Source: Leptospira paudalimensis | GTDB taxonomy: Bacteria; Spirochaetota; Leptospiria; Leptospirales; Leptospiraceae | Direction: 5' to 3' | Length of the DNA: 64,000 nt | NCBI RefSeq assembly: GCF_026151345.1 | Contig: NZ_JAMQPR010000001.1 | Span: forward strand, 1,964,579-2,028,578 | Shown: piece after piece, positions 36,467 through 45,236 of the stretch | Layout of the letters: each line of letters starts with the position of its first letter | Numbering within the stretch: the first letter of the stretch is position 1 | Program-made: the position numbers and the translations under genes | The notes under the pieces: model-generated | Seen by the model: the letters and a program-made list of their open reading frames with translations, nothing else | What the model was told of the DNA's origin: nothing | The model's database searches: none

Positions 36467-38004
36467 TACAAATCAAAAGAGCACTTGTTTCTGTTTCTGA
36501 TAAAACAGGAATCACTGAAATCTGTTCCTTCCTTGCGAAAAACGGAGTGGAAATTTTGTCCACTGGTGGAACGTATGATGCTTTATCAAAGGCTGGCATC
36601 CCTGTCAAAAAGGTAGATGAGTTTACTGGTTTTCCAGAAATCTTACATGGCCGAGTGAAAACCCTCCACCCTAAAATACACGGTGGATTACTTGGTGATA
36701 CAACCAATCCTGACCATTTAAAACAAATGGAAACCAATGGAATTGTACCAATTACTCTCGTGATTGTCAATTTGTACCCTTTTGTAAAAACTGTAATGAA
36801 ACCAGATGTGACTCTCGAAGACGCGATCGAGAACATTGATATCGGTGGACCATCTATGTTACGTTCGGCGGCAAAAAACCACAAAAATGTTGTCGTTTTA
36901 ACAGATCCAAAAGATTACGAATCCTTCCAGACAGAATTTACGGCTAACTCGGGAAAAATCTCTAGAGAAACTGCTTTTGGTTATGCGGCAAAAGTGTTTT
37001 CAGAAACAGCATCCTATGATTCAGCAATCTCAACCTACTTCAATAAACGTTTAGGTATCAAATACCCTGACAAAATCACATTTGCATTTAATAAAAAACA
37101 AAAACTTCGTTATGGTGAAAACCCACACCAAGATGCTGCATTTTACGAACCTTTGTTCCTTAAATCTCAATTTGAAGCCTTACAAGGAAAAGAACTTTCC
37201 TTTAACAATATGTTAGATTTTGATGCAGCTTTCCACGTGGCAAGTTTACTTCCGAAAAATGCAGTATCCATTGTAAAACACCTAAATCCATGCGGAATCG
37301 CATTTGGAGAAACTGTTTTGGAATCGTTTGAACTCGCAAGGAAAACGGATCCAATATCAGCATTTGGTGGAATCATTGGAATCCATGGACGAGTGGAAAA
37401 AGAGGCGGCAGAGGAAATCACAAAGAACTTTGTAGAAGGTGTGATTGCAGAAAGTTTTTCAAACGAAGCATTAGAAATTTTCTCAAAAAAACCGAACATT
37501 CGTTTGATCCCAATTGCAAAGTTTGATGAAGCACTTGATGAATTGGATTTACGATCCCTTCACCATGGCCTTCTCATCCAAAACAGAGATTATGACCTCA
37601 TCACCAAAGACAAATTGAAAATCGTTTCGAAAAAACAACCAACGGAAGACGATTTGGAAGGATTGATGTTTGCATGGAATTGCGTGAAGTTTATCAAATC
37701 CAATGCTATTGTGTACACTGACCAAAATTCAACACTTGGAATTGGTGCAGGCCAAATGTCTCGAGTGGATTCTGTTGAACTTGGTGCAATGAAAGCGCAG
37801 AAAGTAGGACTATCCGTTGTAGGATCCTATGTCGGAAGTGATGCATTTTTTCCATTCCGTGATGGGATTGATGCCATTGCAAAAGTTGGTGCAAAAGCAA
37901 TCATCCAACCAGGTGGTTCCATTCGAGACGAAGAAGTAATCCAAGCTGCGGACGAACATGGACTCATCATGGTCTTCACAGGAATGAGGCATTTCCGTCA
38001 CTAA
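36463..38004 (+). CDS. purH: Bifunctional AICAR transformylase/IMP cyclohydrolase
   Basis: 513 residues, full length. The N-terminal IMP cyclohydrolase domain ([42 protein letters not shown]) and the C-terminal AICAR transformylase domain ([24 protein letters not shown] with the catalytic Lys-His; [24 protein letters not shown]) are intact. It carries out the last two steps of IMP synthesis. It is joined to purN by a 4-base overlap and to the next gene by TAATG. Confidence 0.97.
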   Translation: MIQIKRALVSVSDKTGITEICSFLAKNGVEILSTGGTYDALSKAGIPVKKVDEFTGFPEILHGRVKTLHPKIHGGLLGDTTNPDHLKQMETNGIVPITLVIVNLYPFVKTVMKPDVTLEDAIENIDIGGPSMLRSAAKNHKNVVVLTDPKDYESFQTEFTANSGKISRETAFGYAAKVFSETASYDSAISTYFNKRLGIKYPDKITFAFNKKQKLRYGENPHQDAAFYEPLFLKSQFEALQGKELSFNNMLDFDAAFHVASLLPKNAVSIVKHLNPCGIAFGETVLESFELARKTDPISAFGGIIGIHGRVEKEAAEEITKNFVEGVIAESFSNEALEIFSKKPNIRLIPIAKFDEALDELDLRSLHHGLLIQNRDYDLITKDKLKIVSKKQPTEDDLEGLMFAWNCVKFIKSNAIVYTDQNSTLGIGAGQMSRVDSVELGAMKAQKVGLSVVGSYVGSDAFFPFRDGIDAIAKVGAKAIIQPGGSIRDEEVIQAADEHGLIMVFTGMRHFRH

Positions 38005-38717
38005 TGGAATTTTTTCTTTTCCTTCTCTTTCTTATCTGTTTTGGACTGCTGACTTCCGTAATATCCTATTACGTAAAAATTTTATTTTTTTCAGCGAAGT
38101 CCAATTACCGAAGAGAGGAACTAACAGACATTCGAGGGGATGTCATACGCATCTTCCTCGATTTGTTAGAATCAAGTGGGAACATTCTGTACGGGAGTTT
38201 GGCTTTTTTGGGAAGTGCCCTCTTTGTATGGCTTTGGTCCCTACTTGGTTCGTTACTCGGAGAAAAAGGTCCAGGGGTATTTGAACATATCTTCCATATG
38301 CCGATTTTCTTTTTGGCCTTATTTTTTTCTTATCCTGTCTTAAAAGAAGCCTACCAGGAACAGTCTTTATTAGGTCTAGCCAAACCCGTTTTGTCGGGGT
38401 TTGCCCTTGGTAATTTGTCGAGTGGAGCCGTACATTACGGTCTGGACAGGGATTTGTATTTTTTATTCTACTTACTCCTCTTCTTTTTACAAATACCTGT
38501 ACTTGTTTTCCTTTGGAACCAAGAACCAATTTTTGGGGTCAGTTTTGAACCCACACCTTCCTACGAAGGGGAAACAGATTGGGGAGGCTCAAATTCCTTC
38601 GAAGACTCCTATGGAGAGAATGGAACAAGCGCTGATGATTTGGAAGAAAATCCCTTTGCCAATGAAACGGACTCCTATGGGCTCGGGGACGATCCCTTCT
38701 CGGATGAATTTAAGTGA
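38004..38717 (+). CDS. Membrane protein with acidic C-terminal tail, unknown function
   Basis: 237 residues. Hydrophobic helices lie at about 2-25, 50-75, 90-112 and 140-170, then an acidic, Ser/Gly-rich cytoplasmic-looking tail (about 178-237, DWGGSNSFEDSYGENG, DDLEENPF). No family is recognised. Its ATG overlaps the stop of purH by one base, so it is translated with the purine genes, though a functional link is not shown. The tail might recruit a partner protein. Confidence 0.75.
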   Translation: MEFFLFLLFLICFGLLTSVISYYVKILFFSAKSNYRREELTDIRGDVIRIFLDLLESSGNILYGSLAFLGSALFVWLWSLLGSLLGEKGPGVFEHIFHMPIFFLALFFSYPVLKEAYQEQSLLGLAKPVLSGFALGNLSSGAVHYGLDRDLYFLFYLLLFFLQIPVLVFLWNQEPIFGVSFEPTPSYEGETDWGGSNSFEDSYGENGTSADDLEENPFANETDSYGLGDDPFSDEFK

Positions 38718-38736
38718 GAAACAAGTTCTCTTTTTT
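38716..38736 (+). terminator. Weak terminator-like hairpin
   Basis: GAGAA-ACAAG-TTCTC followed by six T begins within the stop codon of the membrane protein gene. The stem is only 5 bp, so it would attenuate rather than stop transcription. Confidence 0.35.
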
Positions 38737-38760
38737 AAGAGAATGGCCGATAGAAATGTT

Positions 38761-39432
38761 ATGAAGAAATATCTGCTAGTCCTCCTATTTTGTTTTCCTG
38801 GTTATCTATTTTCGCAAACAGAAATACCAAATACCTTGGATGGATTTGCGGAAGCCTCATGGGGGATGACCTTCGAATCCATCCGCGAGAAATTCCTTTC
38901 CATGGCGACAAACTCAGAATCCAAAGAGAAAATTGAAATCTTAAATGAAAAAAAAGATGTCAGTTTGCTCATCCGCCGGAATGGAATCCTTTACCTCTAT
39001 CGTTTTTATAAAACCCCAGAACTCTTAAAAGAAGTCCGTCCCAAAAGGGAAGGACAACCAGAAACGGATCCAACGATTGATGGCCAAACCGAGTTCCGAG
39101 AAAACGGAATTCTATTTTCTGTAGGAGTGACTTTCAATTTGGTCCCTACTGACAAAATCAAAGAGAAACTTGAGAAAAAATATGGAAAACCAAGAAAGGA
39201 ATCCATAGGGGATGACAAAGTTTCAGGAGCAGCGATTTGGGAACTGGTGGAACGCCGGGAAAACCCTCCAAGGGGAGGATTTGCTGTCGTTTGGCGTGAA
39301 GGTTACAAAAAAATCCCTTATACACGACGCATTGATTACTTTTCAGCCAATATCCGAGACATCATCGCAAAAGATTACGTAGATTTCTTCAGTGTACAAG
39401 AAACAAAAACCTTGCGGGATTTAATCCCGTAG
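38761..39432 (+). CDS. Exported protein, unknown function
   Basis: 223 residues with a cleavable signal peptide ([19 protein letters not shown]). The mature part ([55 protein letters not shown]) shows the alpha/beta pattern of small periplasmic proteins that begin 'WGMSxxxVK', but I cannot name the family. An alternative start at 38743 adds six residues. It lies between a membrane protein gene and the transaldolase gene, on the same strand. Confidence 0.75.
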   Translation: MKKYLLVLLFCFPGYLFSQTEIPNTLDGFAEASWGMTFESIREKFLSMATNSESKEKIEILNEKKDVSLLIRRNGILYLYRFYKTPELLKEVRPKREGQPETDPTIDGQTEFRENGILFSVGVTFNLVPTDKIKEKLEKKYGKPRKESIGDDKVSGAAIWELVERRENPPRGGFAVVWREGYKKIPYTRRIDYFSANIRDIIAKDYVDFFSVQETKTLRDLIP

Positions 39433-39450
39433 TTACCCTGTCCCTCTGAG

Positions 39451-39472
39451 GCTCGGATCTAAAGTTCCGAGC
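39451..39472 (+). promoter_or_regulatory. Hairpin in the fsa/tal leader
   Basis: GCTCGGA and TCCGAGC form a 7-bp stem around TCTAAAGT. It ends 12 bases before the transaldolase ATG and 4 bases before its GAGG ribosome site. No T-run follows, so a role in mRNA stability or translation control is more likely than termination. Confidence 0.4.
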
Positions 39473-39484
39473 AGACGAGGCAAA

Positions 39485-40129
39485 ATGAATTTATTTTTAG
39501 ACACAGCCAACATTGACGAAATCAAAAAAGTCCATGAATTAGGCTTACTTGACGGTATCACCACTAACCCATCCATCATTGCAAAATCAGGCCGCAAATT
39601 CACAGAAGTCATCAAAGAAATCTGTAGTTTTGTAAAAGGACCTGTGAGTGCTGAAGTTCTTGCAACTGATGCCCCTACAATGATCAAAGAAGGTTTAGAA
39701 CTTTCTAAAATTGCTGAAAACGTAGTCGTAAAAGTGCCTTTAATCCCTGAAGGGATCAAAGCAGTCAATGCGTTTGCAGAAAAAGGGATCCAAACAAACG
39801 TTACACTTTGTTTTACAGCAAACCAAGCGTTACTTGCAGCAAAAGCAGGAGCAAGTTTTATTTCTCCATTCGTTGGCCGATTGGATGATGTTGGTTATGA
39901 TGGACTCGATCTGATTTCTGAGATCCGTGAAATCTATGATAATTATGGAATCGAAACACAAATCCTTGCTGCATCGGTTCGCCATCCGATTCATTTCAAA
40001 GAAGTTGCGTTACGTGGAGCTGATTGTGTGACTTTACCATACTCTGTATTTGAAATGTTATTCAAACACCCACTAACAGATAGTGGTCTTGCTAAATTTG
40101 TGGAAGACTCAAAAAAACTAAATTGGTAA
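39485..40129 (+). CDS. Transaldolase / fructose-6-phosphate aldolase-like (TalC type)
   Basis: 214 residues, the short single-domain transaldolase class. [27 protein letters not shown], the Schiff-base Lys83 in [11 protein letters not shown], and [17 protein letters not shown] with the SPFVGRLDD loop are all present. It moves dihydroxyacetone units in the pentose phosphate pathway; whether transaldolase or F6P aldolase activity dominates cannot be read from the sequence. A hairpin precedes the ribosome site. Confidence 0.93.
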   Translation: MNLFLDTANIDEIKKVHELGLLDGITTNPSIIAKSGRKFTEVIKEICSFVKGPVSAEVLATDAPTMIKEGLELSKIAENVVVKVPLIPEGIKAVNAFAEKGIQTNVTLCFTANQALLAAKAGASFISPFVGRLDDVGYDGLDLISEIREIYDNYGIETQILAASVRHPIHFKEVALRGADCVTLPYSVFEMLFKHPLTDSGLAKFVEDSKKLNW

Positions 40130-40130
40130 T

Positions 40131-40655
40131 CTAAAACCAAACCACCGGATACTTCCGGTGGTGCACTAAATTGTTCACAACAAGAGCATTTACTAACAGC
40201 ACAAACACCCCTACCATAACTGGGAAAAAAATAAAATCCACTCCTACTCCTCCAATCACACCTATGAGTGCTGTGGCCCCTCCTGGTGGGTGTAAGGTAT
40301 GAGTCAGGTACATCACAAGAATCGATAACCCTACCGATAAACCAATTGTGAAAAAATTGGTCCCAAACAGATACACAAGTAAAACAGCAATCATTGCTGA
40401 TAAAAGATGACCACCAATCAAATTTCTTGGTTGTGATAAAGGTGCATCAGGGACAGCAAATAACAATACCGAAGTGGCACCAAAGGATCCTATGAGAAGG
40501 GTATGACCAGAAAGATTGGTGATGATTAAAATCGACCAAATGGAAATCGTACTACTTAAAAAACTCCAGATCGCAAATCGATAGGATAATTTGTTCCGTT
40601 TTGCAAGAAGTGGCGCCTTAATTTTGTAAGGAATATTCTTAAATCTACTTTTCAG
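40131..40655 (-). CDS. HPP-family membrane protein with no standard start codon
   Basis: The frame encodes an HPP protein: KAPLLAKRNKLSYRFAIWSFL, GSFGATSVLLFAVPDAPLSQPRNLIGGH and the namesake THTLHPPGGATAL, with about four to five membrane helices. The only ATG/GTG/TTG upstream of the conserved core is a TTG at 40466, which would delete the first helix and the conserved GSFGATS. The homologous frame runs uninterrupted to CTG 40655 (or ATT 40634). I therefore give the long form, about 174 residues, starting at CTG and overlapping the upstream gene's stop by 11 bases. The start is uncertain; loss of the start by mutation is the alternative. Confidence 0.65.
   Translation of the reverse strand: MKSRFKNIPYKIKAPLLAKRNKLSYRFAIWSFLSSTISIWSILIITNLSGHTLLIGSFGATSVLLFAVPDAPLSQPRNLIGGHLLSAMIAVLLVYLFGTNFFTIGLSVGLSILVMYLTHTLHPPGGATALIGVIGGVGVDFIFFPVMVGVFVLLVNALVVNNLVHHRKYPVVWF
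40141..40162. terminator. Hairpin between convergent genes
   Basis: ACCACCGGA-TACT-TCCGGTGGT is a perfect 9-bp stem, just after the transaldolase stop and inside the last codons of the HPP gene. The minus-strand side is followed by a T-rich run, so it may end HPP transcription and buffer the convergent pair. Confidence 0.5.
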
Positions 40656-41670
40656 CGGTATTGATCCAAATTTCTTTCATCTGGTCTACAAAACAAAATG
40701 CAGATTGGTGAGATGCATCATTAAACAAATCACAAGTATTTGGCGTATTCCAATTGAGTGTTTTTGCATCATATTGTTTTGCCAATGTTTCAACTTTATC
40801 CCACCAAACTTCTTTTATATGAAATTTTTCATAATAAGAATAATACTCTGGAAAAACTTTTGGCCACAATACCAAGGTTTTGATTTTTTTCTCTTTTGTG
40901 ATTTTTAATATTTTTTCTACATACGGAAATTGGGATGACCCAATGGAATAGGATCTCATGTACAAATTCCCGATTCGAATTGTATCATTTTTAATTTTTT
41001 CAATTGGATTGGATTGTACACCATACATCAAATATTCACCCTTCGTATAATTGATGAGTTGGAATTCTTTGTTGTGTGAAGATTTGTATTCTTTTAGTTT
41101 TCCCTGTTTGAGCCTGGACGTAAAAAGAGATAAATTGAATTCAATACTTCGGATGGCAAATACTCGATCTAAAAGGTAATCCCATTTTTCTTTGAATGGG
41201 ACATCTTCCCAAACAGTCTCAATGCAATTGGAATCACATCCCATTCGTAAAAATGGAGATAGAATAAATCCTTTGGAATCATCGAATGCCTCTGGACTTA
41301 AGGAAAGAATGAGAAAATCAGGAGTGACACCGGATTCCAATATTTCTTGGAACTGAATATAGGAATTCATTGGAATTCCTTGTGGGCTACTGAAATTATA
41401 GAGTGTCCAATTTTTTTTATAGGGTTCAGGGATTCCAATTTCTGAAAAAGGATAGGAACGAGAGTCTCCAAAAACCAAAGTCAGTTTTTTTTCCTTCAAA
41501 TCTGGATCTTTGAGCAAACGATCTTTTAATACCTTTCTCTGAAAGTAAAAAACCGAATTCCCTGCTTGCAAAAATTCATCATGAAAGACGGGTAATAAAA
41601 AAATTTTATCTATGACAAAGATAAATAAAAAGAGAACAACTGGATAAAATAAAAATGGTTTTGATTTCAA
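40645..41670 (-). CDS. DUF1574-like, SGNH-type membrane-anchored protein
   Basis: 341 residues. One N-terminal hydrophobic helix (about 7-26) anchors an extracytoplasmic domain. LTLVFGDSRSYPFSEI has the G-D-S of SGNH hydrolases, DFLILSLSPEAF follows, and DASHQSAFCF near the end offers an Asp/His pair. Such domains in Leptospira (DUF1574) and in alginate-acetyltransferase-like AlgX proteins act on polysaccharides or lipids. The assignment to DUF1574 is from memory of the pattern. It lies between rsuA-like and HPP genes on the same strand. Confidence 0.65.
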   Translation of the reverse strand: MKSKPFLFYPVVLFLFIFVIDKIFLLPVFHDEFLQAGNSVFYFQRKVLKDRLLKDPDLKEKKLTLVFGDSRSYPFSEIGIPEPYKKNWTLYNFSSPQGIPMNSYIQFQEILESGVTPDFLILSLSPEAFDDSKGFILSPFLRMGCDSNCIETVWEDVPFKEKWDYLLDRVFAIRSIEFNLSLFTSRLKQGKLKEYKSSHNKEFQLINYTKGEYLMYGVQSNPIEKIKNDTIRIGNLYMRSYSIGSSQFPYVEKILKITKEKKIKTLVLWPKVFPEYYSYYEKFHIKEVWWDKVETLAKQYDAKTLNWNTPNTCDLFNDASHQSAFCFVDQMKEIWINTAEK

Positions 41671-41726
41671 AAAAACAAATCCCCTAACCTCACCATTTTA
41701 TGAGTCGAGTGGATTCTTCAACCAAA

Positions 41727-42470
41727 TTAAGAACTTGGATTCCCTAGAACTTGTCCTTCCGTGACCACTTTGTATTTTCCTTCTTCCAAATGAAAATTGC
41801 GAAGATCCAATTTACCAATCCGAATTCGATACAAATCAAGAACAACTAAATCCTTTGTTTTACACATCCTGCGAATTTGTCTTTTTTTCCCTTCTTTTAA
41901 GACAATGCTAAGGTAACTTGTAAACCCAGGTTGGGTTTTTTCAGGAACCACATTGGCTGGTTTTACAGAAAGGGCACGTAGGGTTTCTCCCCCTTCTCTA
42001 ACACCTAACATAAATTCTTCGGCAATTTTTTTCCAACTCACAGGCTGTTTTAAACTAATGATGTATTCTTTATCGATTTTGTTTTTGGGATGTGTTACTT
42101 TTTGGATAAAATTCCCATCGATTGACAAAAGGATAAGTCCCCTTGAATCTAAATCCAAACGACCGGCATAATTGTATTTTTGGAACGATTCGGGTAATAA
42201 GGTGAAAATGGTGTTCTCATGGTGTTTGTCTTCATGGGAGGTGAGAAACCCAGCTGGTTTATTAAACGCTATGATTTTTGGTCTAGAGTCAAATCCTTCC
42301 TCTTTTCCGACCGGTTTTCCATCGAATAGGATTGTATCTTCCTCATTCACCTGAAAGGACAAATCGGTGATCGTACTTCCATTGATTTTGACCCGGCCCG
42401 AGAGGACTAATTCTTCCACTTTCCGTCGGGAACCTAAACCTAATTTGGCAAGAAATGCATTGATCCTCAT
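41727..42470 (-). CDS. RsuA/RluB-family pseudouridine synthase
   Basis: 247 residues. An N-terminal S4 RNA-binding domain (about 1-47, MRINAFLAKLGLGSRRKVEELV) is followed by the catalytic domain: NKPAGFLTSHED, and GRLDLDSRGLILLSIDG with the catalytic Asp. EGKKRQIRRMCK is the typical third motif. It modifies uridine in 16S or 23S rRNA; which site cannot be told. It is divergent from lipA with 49 bases between starts. Confidence 0.93.
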   Translation of the reverse strand: MRINAFLAKLGLGSRRKVEELVLSGRVKINGSTITDLSFQVNEEDTILFDGKPVGKEEGFDSRPKIIAFNKPAGFLTSHEDKHHENTIFTLLPESFQKYNYAGRLDLDSRGLILLSIDGNFIQKVTHPKNKIDKEYIISLKQPVSWKKIAEEFMLGVREGGETLRALSVKPANVVPEKTQPGFTSYLSIVLKEGKKRQIRRMCKTKDLVVLDLYRIRIGKLDLRNFHLEEGKYKVVTEGQVLGNPSS

Positions 42471-42519
42471 GTTTTTCCATTTTACAAAGTGGCCTCATTT
42501 CAAAAAGTCTAAAGAAGGT

Positions 42520-43440
42520 ATGAATCCACTAAAAAAGAAACCTCGCTCAAAACATTTGAACCCCACCCAACCTCTCCCGGATTGGATGAAGGTGCGAGTG
42601 AGTTTCCCAAAAGAGTCAGATGCCTTGTCAAAAGTTCGGGCGGAAGTGGAAACCAAACAATTACACACTGTTTGTGAGTCGGCAAGTTGCCCAAACCTCA
42701 ACCATTGTTGGAACCGAAAGACAGCTACCTATATGTTGGCAGGAGATATTTGCACAAGACGCTGCCAATACTGCGATGTGGCCTTTGGAAAACCAAAATC
42801 CCTAGACATTGATGAACCAGAAAAAGTCGCAAGGTCTGTCGAAGCACTGGGACTTAAACATGTTGTTCTCACGGCAGTCAACCGAGATGATTTAAAAGAT
42901 GGTGGGGCAAACCACTTCGCAGAAACCATCACAAAAATCAAAACCTACCAACCAGAATGTTCGATCGAAGTTCTCATCCCTGATTTTAAGGCCAAAGAAG
43001 AATCCTTACAAATTCTGTATGCTGCAAAACCCAATATCATCAACCATAACATTGAAACTGTGGAACGACTTTTTCCCACCATCACTCCCCAAAAAAATTA
43101 CCGAAGGTCCCTCGAAGTTTTAGCACATATTGCAAAACATGGATTCCTCACAAAAAGTGGACTGATCCTTGGACTTGGGGAAACAGAAGAAGATGTGAAC
43201 CAATGTTTACAGGATTTGTACGATCATGGAGTACGAATGTTGACCATTGGGCAATACTTACAACCGGGCCCAACTCATTACCCAGTCCAAAGTTTCATTC
43301 CCCCTGAAACATTCCAAATGTGGAAAGAAACTGCTTACAAAATTGGATTTAAGACGGTCGCATCTGGACCGCTCGTCCGCTCCTCTTACCATGCAGACGA
43401 ATATTTTACTGAGGATTCTCTGAATCTACCGAAAGAGTAG
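42520..43440 (+). CDS. lipA: Lipoyl synthase
   Basis: 306 residues, normal length. Auxiliary cluster cysteines are in CESASCPNLNHC (52, 57, 63) and the radical SAM motif is CTRRCQYC (78, 82, 85). DVAFGKP, TAVNRDDLKDGGANHF, NHNIETV and RSSYHADE complete the LipA pattern. It inserts two sulfurs into octanoyl groups on lipoyl domains. The start MNPLKKK is chosen because the upstream extension overlaps the divergent pseudouridine synthase. No lipB is adjacent. Confidence 0.97.
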   Translation: MNPLKKKPRSKHLNPTQPLPDWMKVRVSFPKESDALSKVRAEVETKQLHTVCESASCPNLNHCWNRKTATYMLAGDICTRRCQYCDVAFGKPKSLDIDEPEKVARSVEALGLKHVVLTAVNRDDLKDGGANHFAETITKIKTYQPECSIEVLIPDFKAKEESLQILYAAKPNIINHNIETVERLFPTITPQKNYRRSLEVLAHIAKHGFLTKSGLILGLGETEEDVNQCLQDLYDHGVRMLTIGQYLQPGPTHYPVQSFIPPETFQMWKETAYKIGFKTVASGPLVRSSYHADEYFTEDSLNLPKE

Positions 43441-43442
43441 AT

Positions 43443-43739
43443 ATGAACGCAGAGGAATCAGCGGAATTTCAAAGAGAACTCGCAAAAACTTTCTTTTTGT
43501 CCATCCTAAAGGATTTAGGAGAGATCGATGAAACTCTTTCTGATTTTGAAGTGAAGGTCCTCATCCAAAAAGCACTTACCCACCATCCAGAATTACAAGT
43601 AGAATGGGGTGAAATGGACCGATTTGGGCAAAACACACTCCTTGTGAAATACCAAAACAATTTACTTCTCATCGAGGTGAGCCCTCTCATCAATGCAATT
43701 CGGATCCTTTGGAACGAATACAAAAACTCGAGTACATAA
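43443..43739 (+). CDS. Small conserved-looking protein, unknown function
   Basis: 98 residues, soluble, acidic, mixed alpha/beta (QRELAKTFFLSILKDLGEIDETLSDFEVKVLIQKAL; WGEMDRFGQNTLLVKYQNNLLLIEVS). No family recognised. It follows lipA with a 2-base gap, so it is almost certainly co-transcribed and translated, and is followed by a strong terminator. A link to lipoylation is only suggested by position. Confidence 0.7.
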   Translation: MNAEESAEFQRELAKTFFLSILKDLGEIDETLSDFEVKVLIQKALTHHPELQVEWGEMDRFGQNTLLVKYQNNLLLIEVSPLINAIRILWNEYKNSST

Positions 43740-43742
43740 AAA

Positions 43743-43775
43743 AAGCCCGAAGGGAATTCCCTCCAGGCTTCTTTT
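43743..43775. terminator. Bidirectional terminator after lipA unit
   Basis: AAGCC and GGCTT enclose AGGGAATTCCCT, followed by CTTTT on the plus side and a run of A before it (T on minus). It separates the lipA unit from the convergent FecR lipoprotein gene. Confidence 0.75.
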
Positions 43776-43796
43776 CTACGTAAGGGTGTGGTTGTT

Positions 43797-44978
43797 TTAG
43801 AATTTGGATTTTTGTTGAAGGTCGTAAATGACTTCTTCTACATTGTCCATATCAATTTTCTTAACACCATTTTCAGTGTGAACAATCAATTGACCATTTT
43901 CTTGGTTGATGATTGCACCAATCACTGTTTTTCCATCGACTAACACGATTTTTTCGATTCTTTCGTAGTAGTTTACGATGTCTTTTTTAGATTTGAAATC
44001 TTTTGGTTGGCTAGCTAAAGATTCTTCGAATTTTTTCTTCTCTTCTTCTTGTCGTTTCGCTACTTCTTTTTCGATCGCTTGTTTTTTAGTGTCGATTTCT
44101 TGTTTTTTCAATTCATCGAGTTTCTCAGTTTGAGCTGATTCACTAAGTTTGACAATCTCTTGAGCTGTCTGTTTGTCAACAGTCACGATCGTTTTGATTT
44201 CTTGTTCTTCGTTTTTAGTAAGTTTTGCACTTTCCACTACGAGTTTTTCTTTCTCAGCAGTTTTGAATGCTTTTGATAAATCCAAAGATTGAATGTCAGC
44301 TGACTTTGCAAGTTCTGCAGATTTTGCTGATTGAGTAGAAGCTTGGTCTTTTTCCAAGATCACTTCAGCCTTTGCAATAGACTCTTGTAGTTTTTTTAGT
44401 TCAGTGTTTTTTGAAATCTCTTCTTCAGAAAGTTTTTCTAACGCTGGAACACGTGGAGCAAATGCTACTGCACCTTCAACCACTTTCACTTTCGCTGGTT
44501 TTCCTTCAGCAGATTCTACGATGAAAGAAGTTCCTCGCACACCCGCAATTGCAGTTGGTGTTACGACAGTAAAGTTGTCTTCTTTCTTAGCTTTGTTAAC
44601 TTTCGCGAATACTTTTCCGGAAACAAGAGCAATTTGAGTGTCTGTTGTTCCAGCGTTGTCTTGAGAAAGTTTTGCAAAGTCAATCGCGGACTTTGGAGAG
44701 ATACGAATGCTCGAGCCATCTGCAAATTGGATGTCTACTTTTCCATTGTCGCCTGTGACTACATTATCCCCTGTTTTCAGAAGGGCACCAAGTTGTGCTT
44801 TTTCTTCCGTTTGGTCTGCGTGTTGGATTTTAGAATCTCCTACCGCAAATACGACTACCGCAGATAAGTCTGCAGGTTTTTTAGGTGCTTCTGATACTTC
44901 TGCTTCTGGTTTCTTACAAACTGTAAGCCCAGTGAAAAGAAGCGCAAGTCCCATGATGGTTAGTTTCGATGCTTTCAT
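43797..44978 (-). CDS. FecR-domain lipoprotein (LipL45-like)
   Basis: 393 residues with a lipobox at Cys21 (LTVCKKPE). A FecR domain (about 40-165) shows VVVFAVGDSKI, LLKTGDNVVTGDNGKVDIQFADGSSIRISPKS, GKVFAKVNKAKKEDNFTVVTPTAIAGVRGTSFIVE. A long Glu/Lys/Ala-rich coiled coil (about 185-330) follows, and then a small beta domain (KTVIGAIINQENGQLIVHTENGVKKID). The FecR-first layout recalls LipL45 of Leptospira, but identity is not certain. It is likely an abundant periplasmic or surface structural lipoprotein rather than a sigma regulator, since no sigma factor lies nearby. Confidence 0.8.
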   Translation of the reverse strand: MKASKLTIMGLALLFTGLTVCKKPEAEVSEAPKKPADLSAVVVFAVGDSKIQHADQTEEKAQLGALLKTGDNVVTGDNGKVDIQFADGSSIRISPKSAIDFAKLSQDNAGTTDTQIALVSGKVFAKVNKAKKEDNFTVVTPTAIAGVRGTSFIVESAEGKPAKVKVVEGAVAFAPRVPALEKLSEEEISKNTELKKLQESIAKAEVILEKDQASTQSAKSAELAKSADIQSLDLSKAFKTAEKEKLVVESAKLTKNEEQEIKTIVTVDKQTAQEIVKLSESAQTEKLDELKKQEIDTKKQAIEKEVAKRQEEEKKKFEESLASQPKDFKSKKDIVNYYERIEKIVLVDGKTVIGAIINQENGQLIVHTENGVKKIDMDNVEEVIYDLQQKSKF

Positions 44979-45236
44979 ATCGTCCTGTCCCTTAGTGAAA
45001 TTGTACTTTCGTTACTCTCTAATCAACAAACTGAGCTAGCTAAAATTCCCAGTTTTTTTGTATTTTTTTCTAGAATGAAAAAAATTTCATTAGTTCGGAA
45101 AAAAAATAATTTAGCGATCGGATTTGTAAACGAATATTCAGTATTTTCGTTCGGATCCTACGTTTTTCGGGGGTTTTTCGCTCGTTCTCTGGGAAAATCG
45201 CTTTGTCTAAGAGAAAGGAAGAAAAAAACTCCAAAT

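Noticed and set aside
36435..36884. 149-codon minus-strand open frame over the start of purH
   Set aside because: It is antisense to purN/purH and has no family features.
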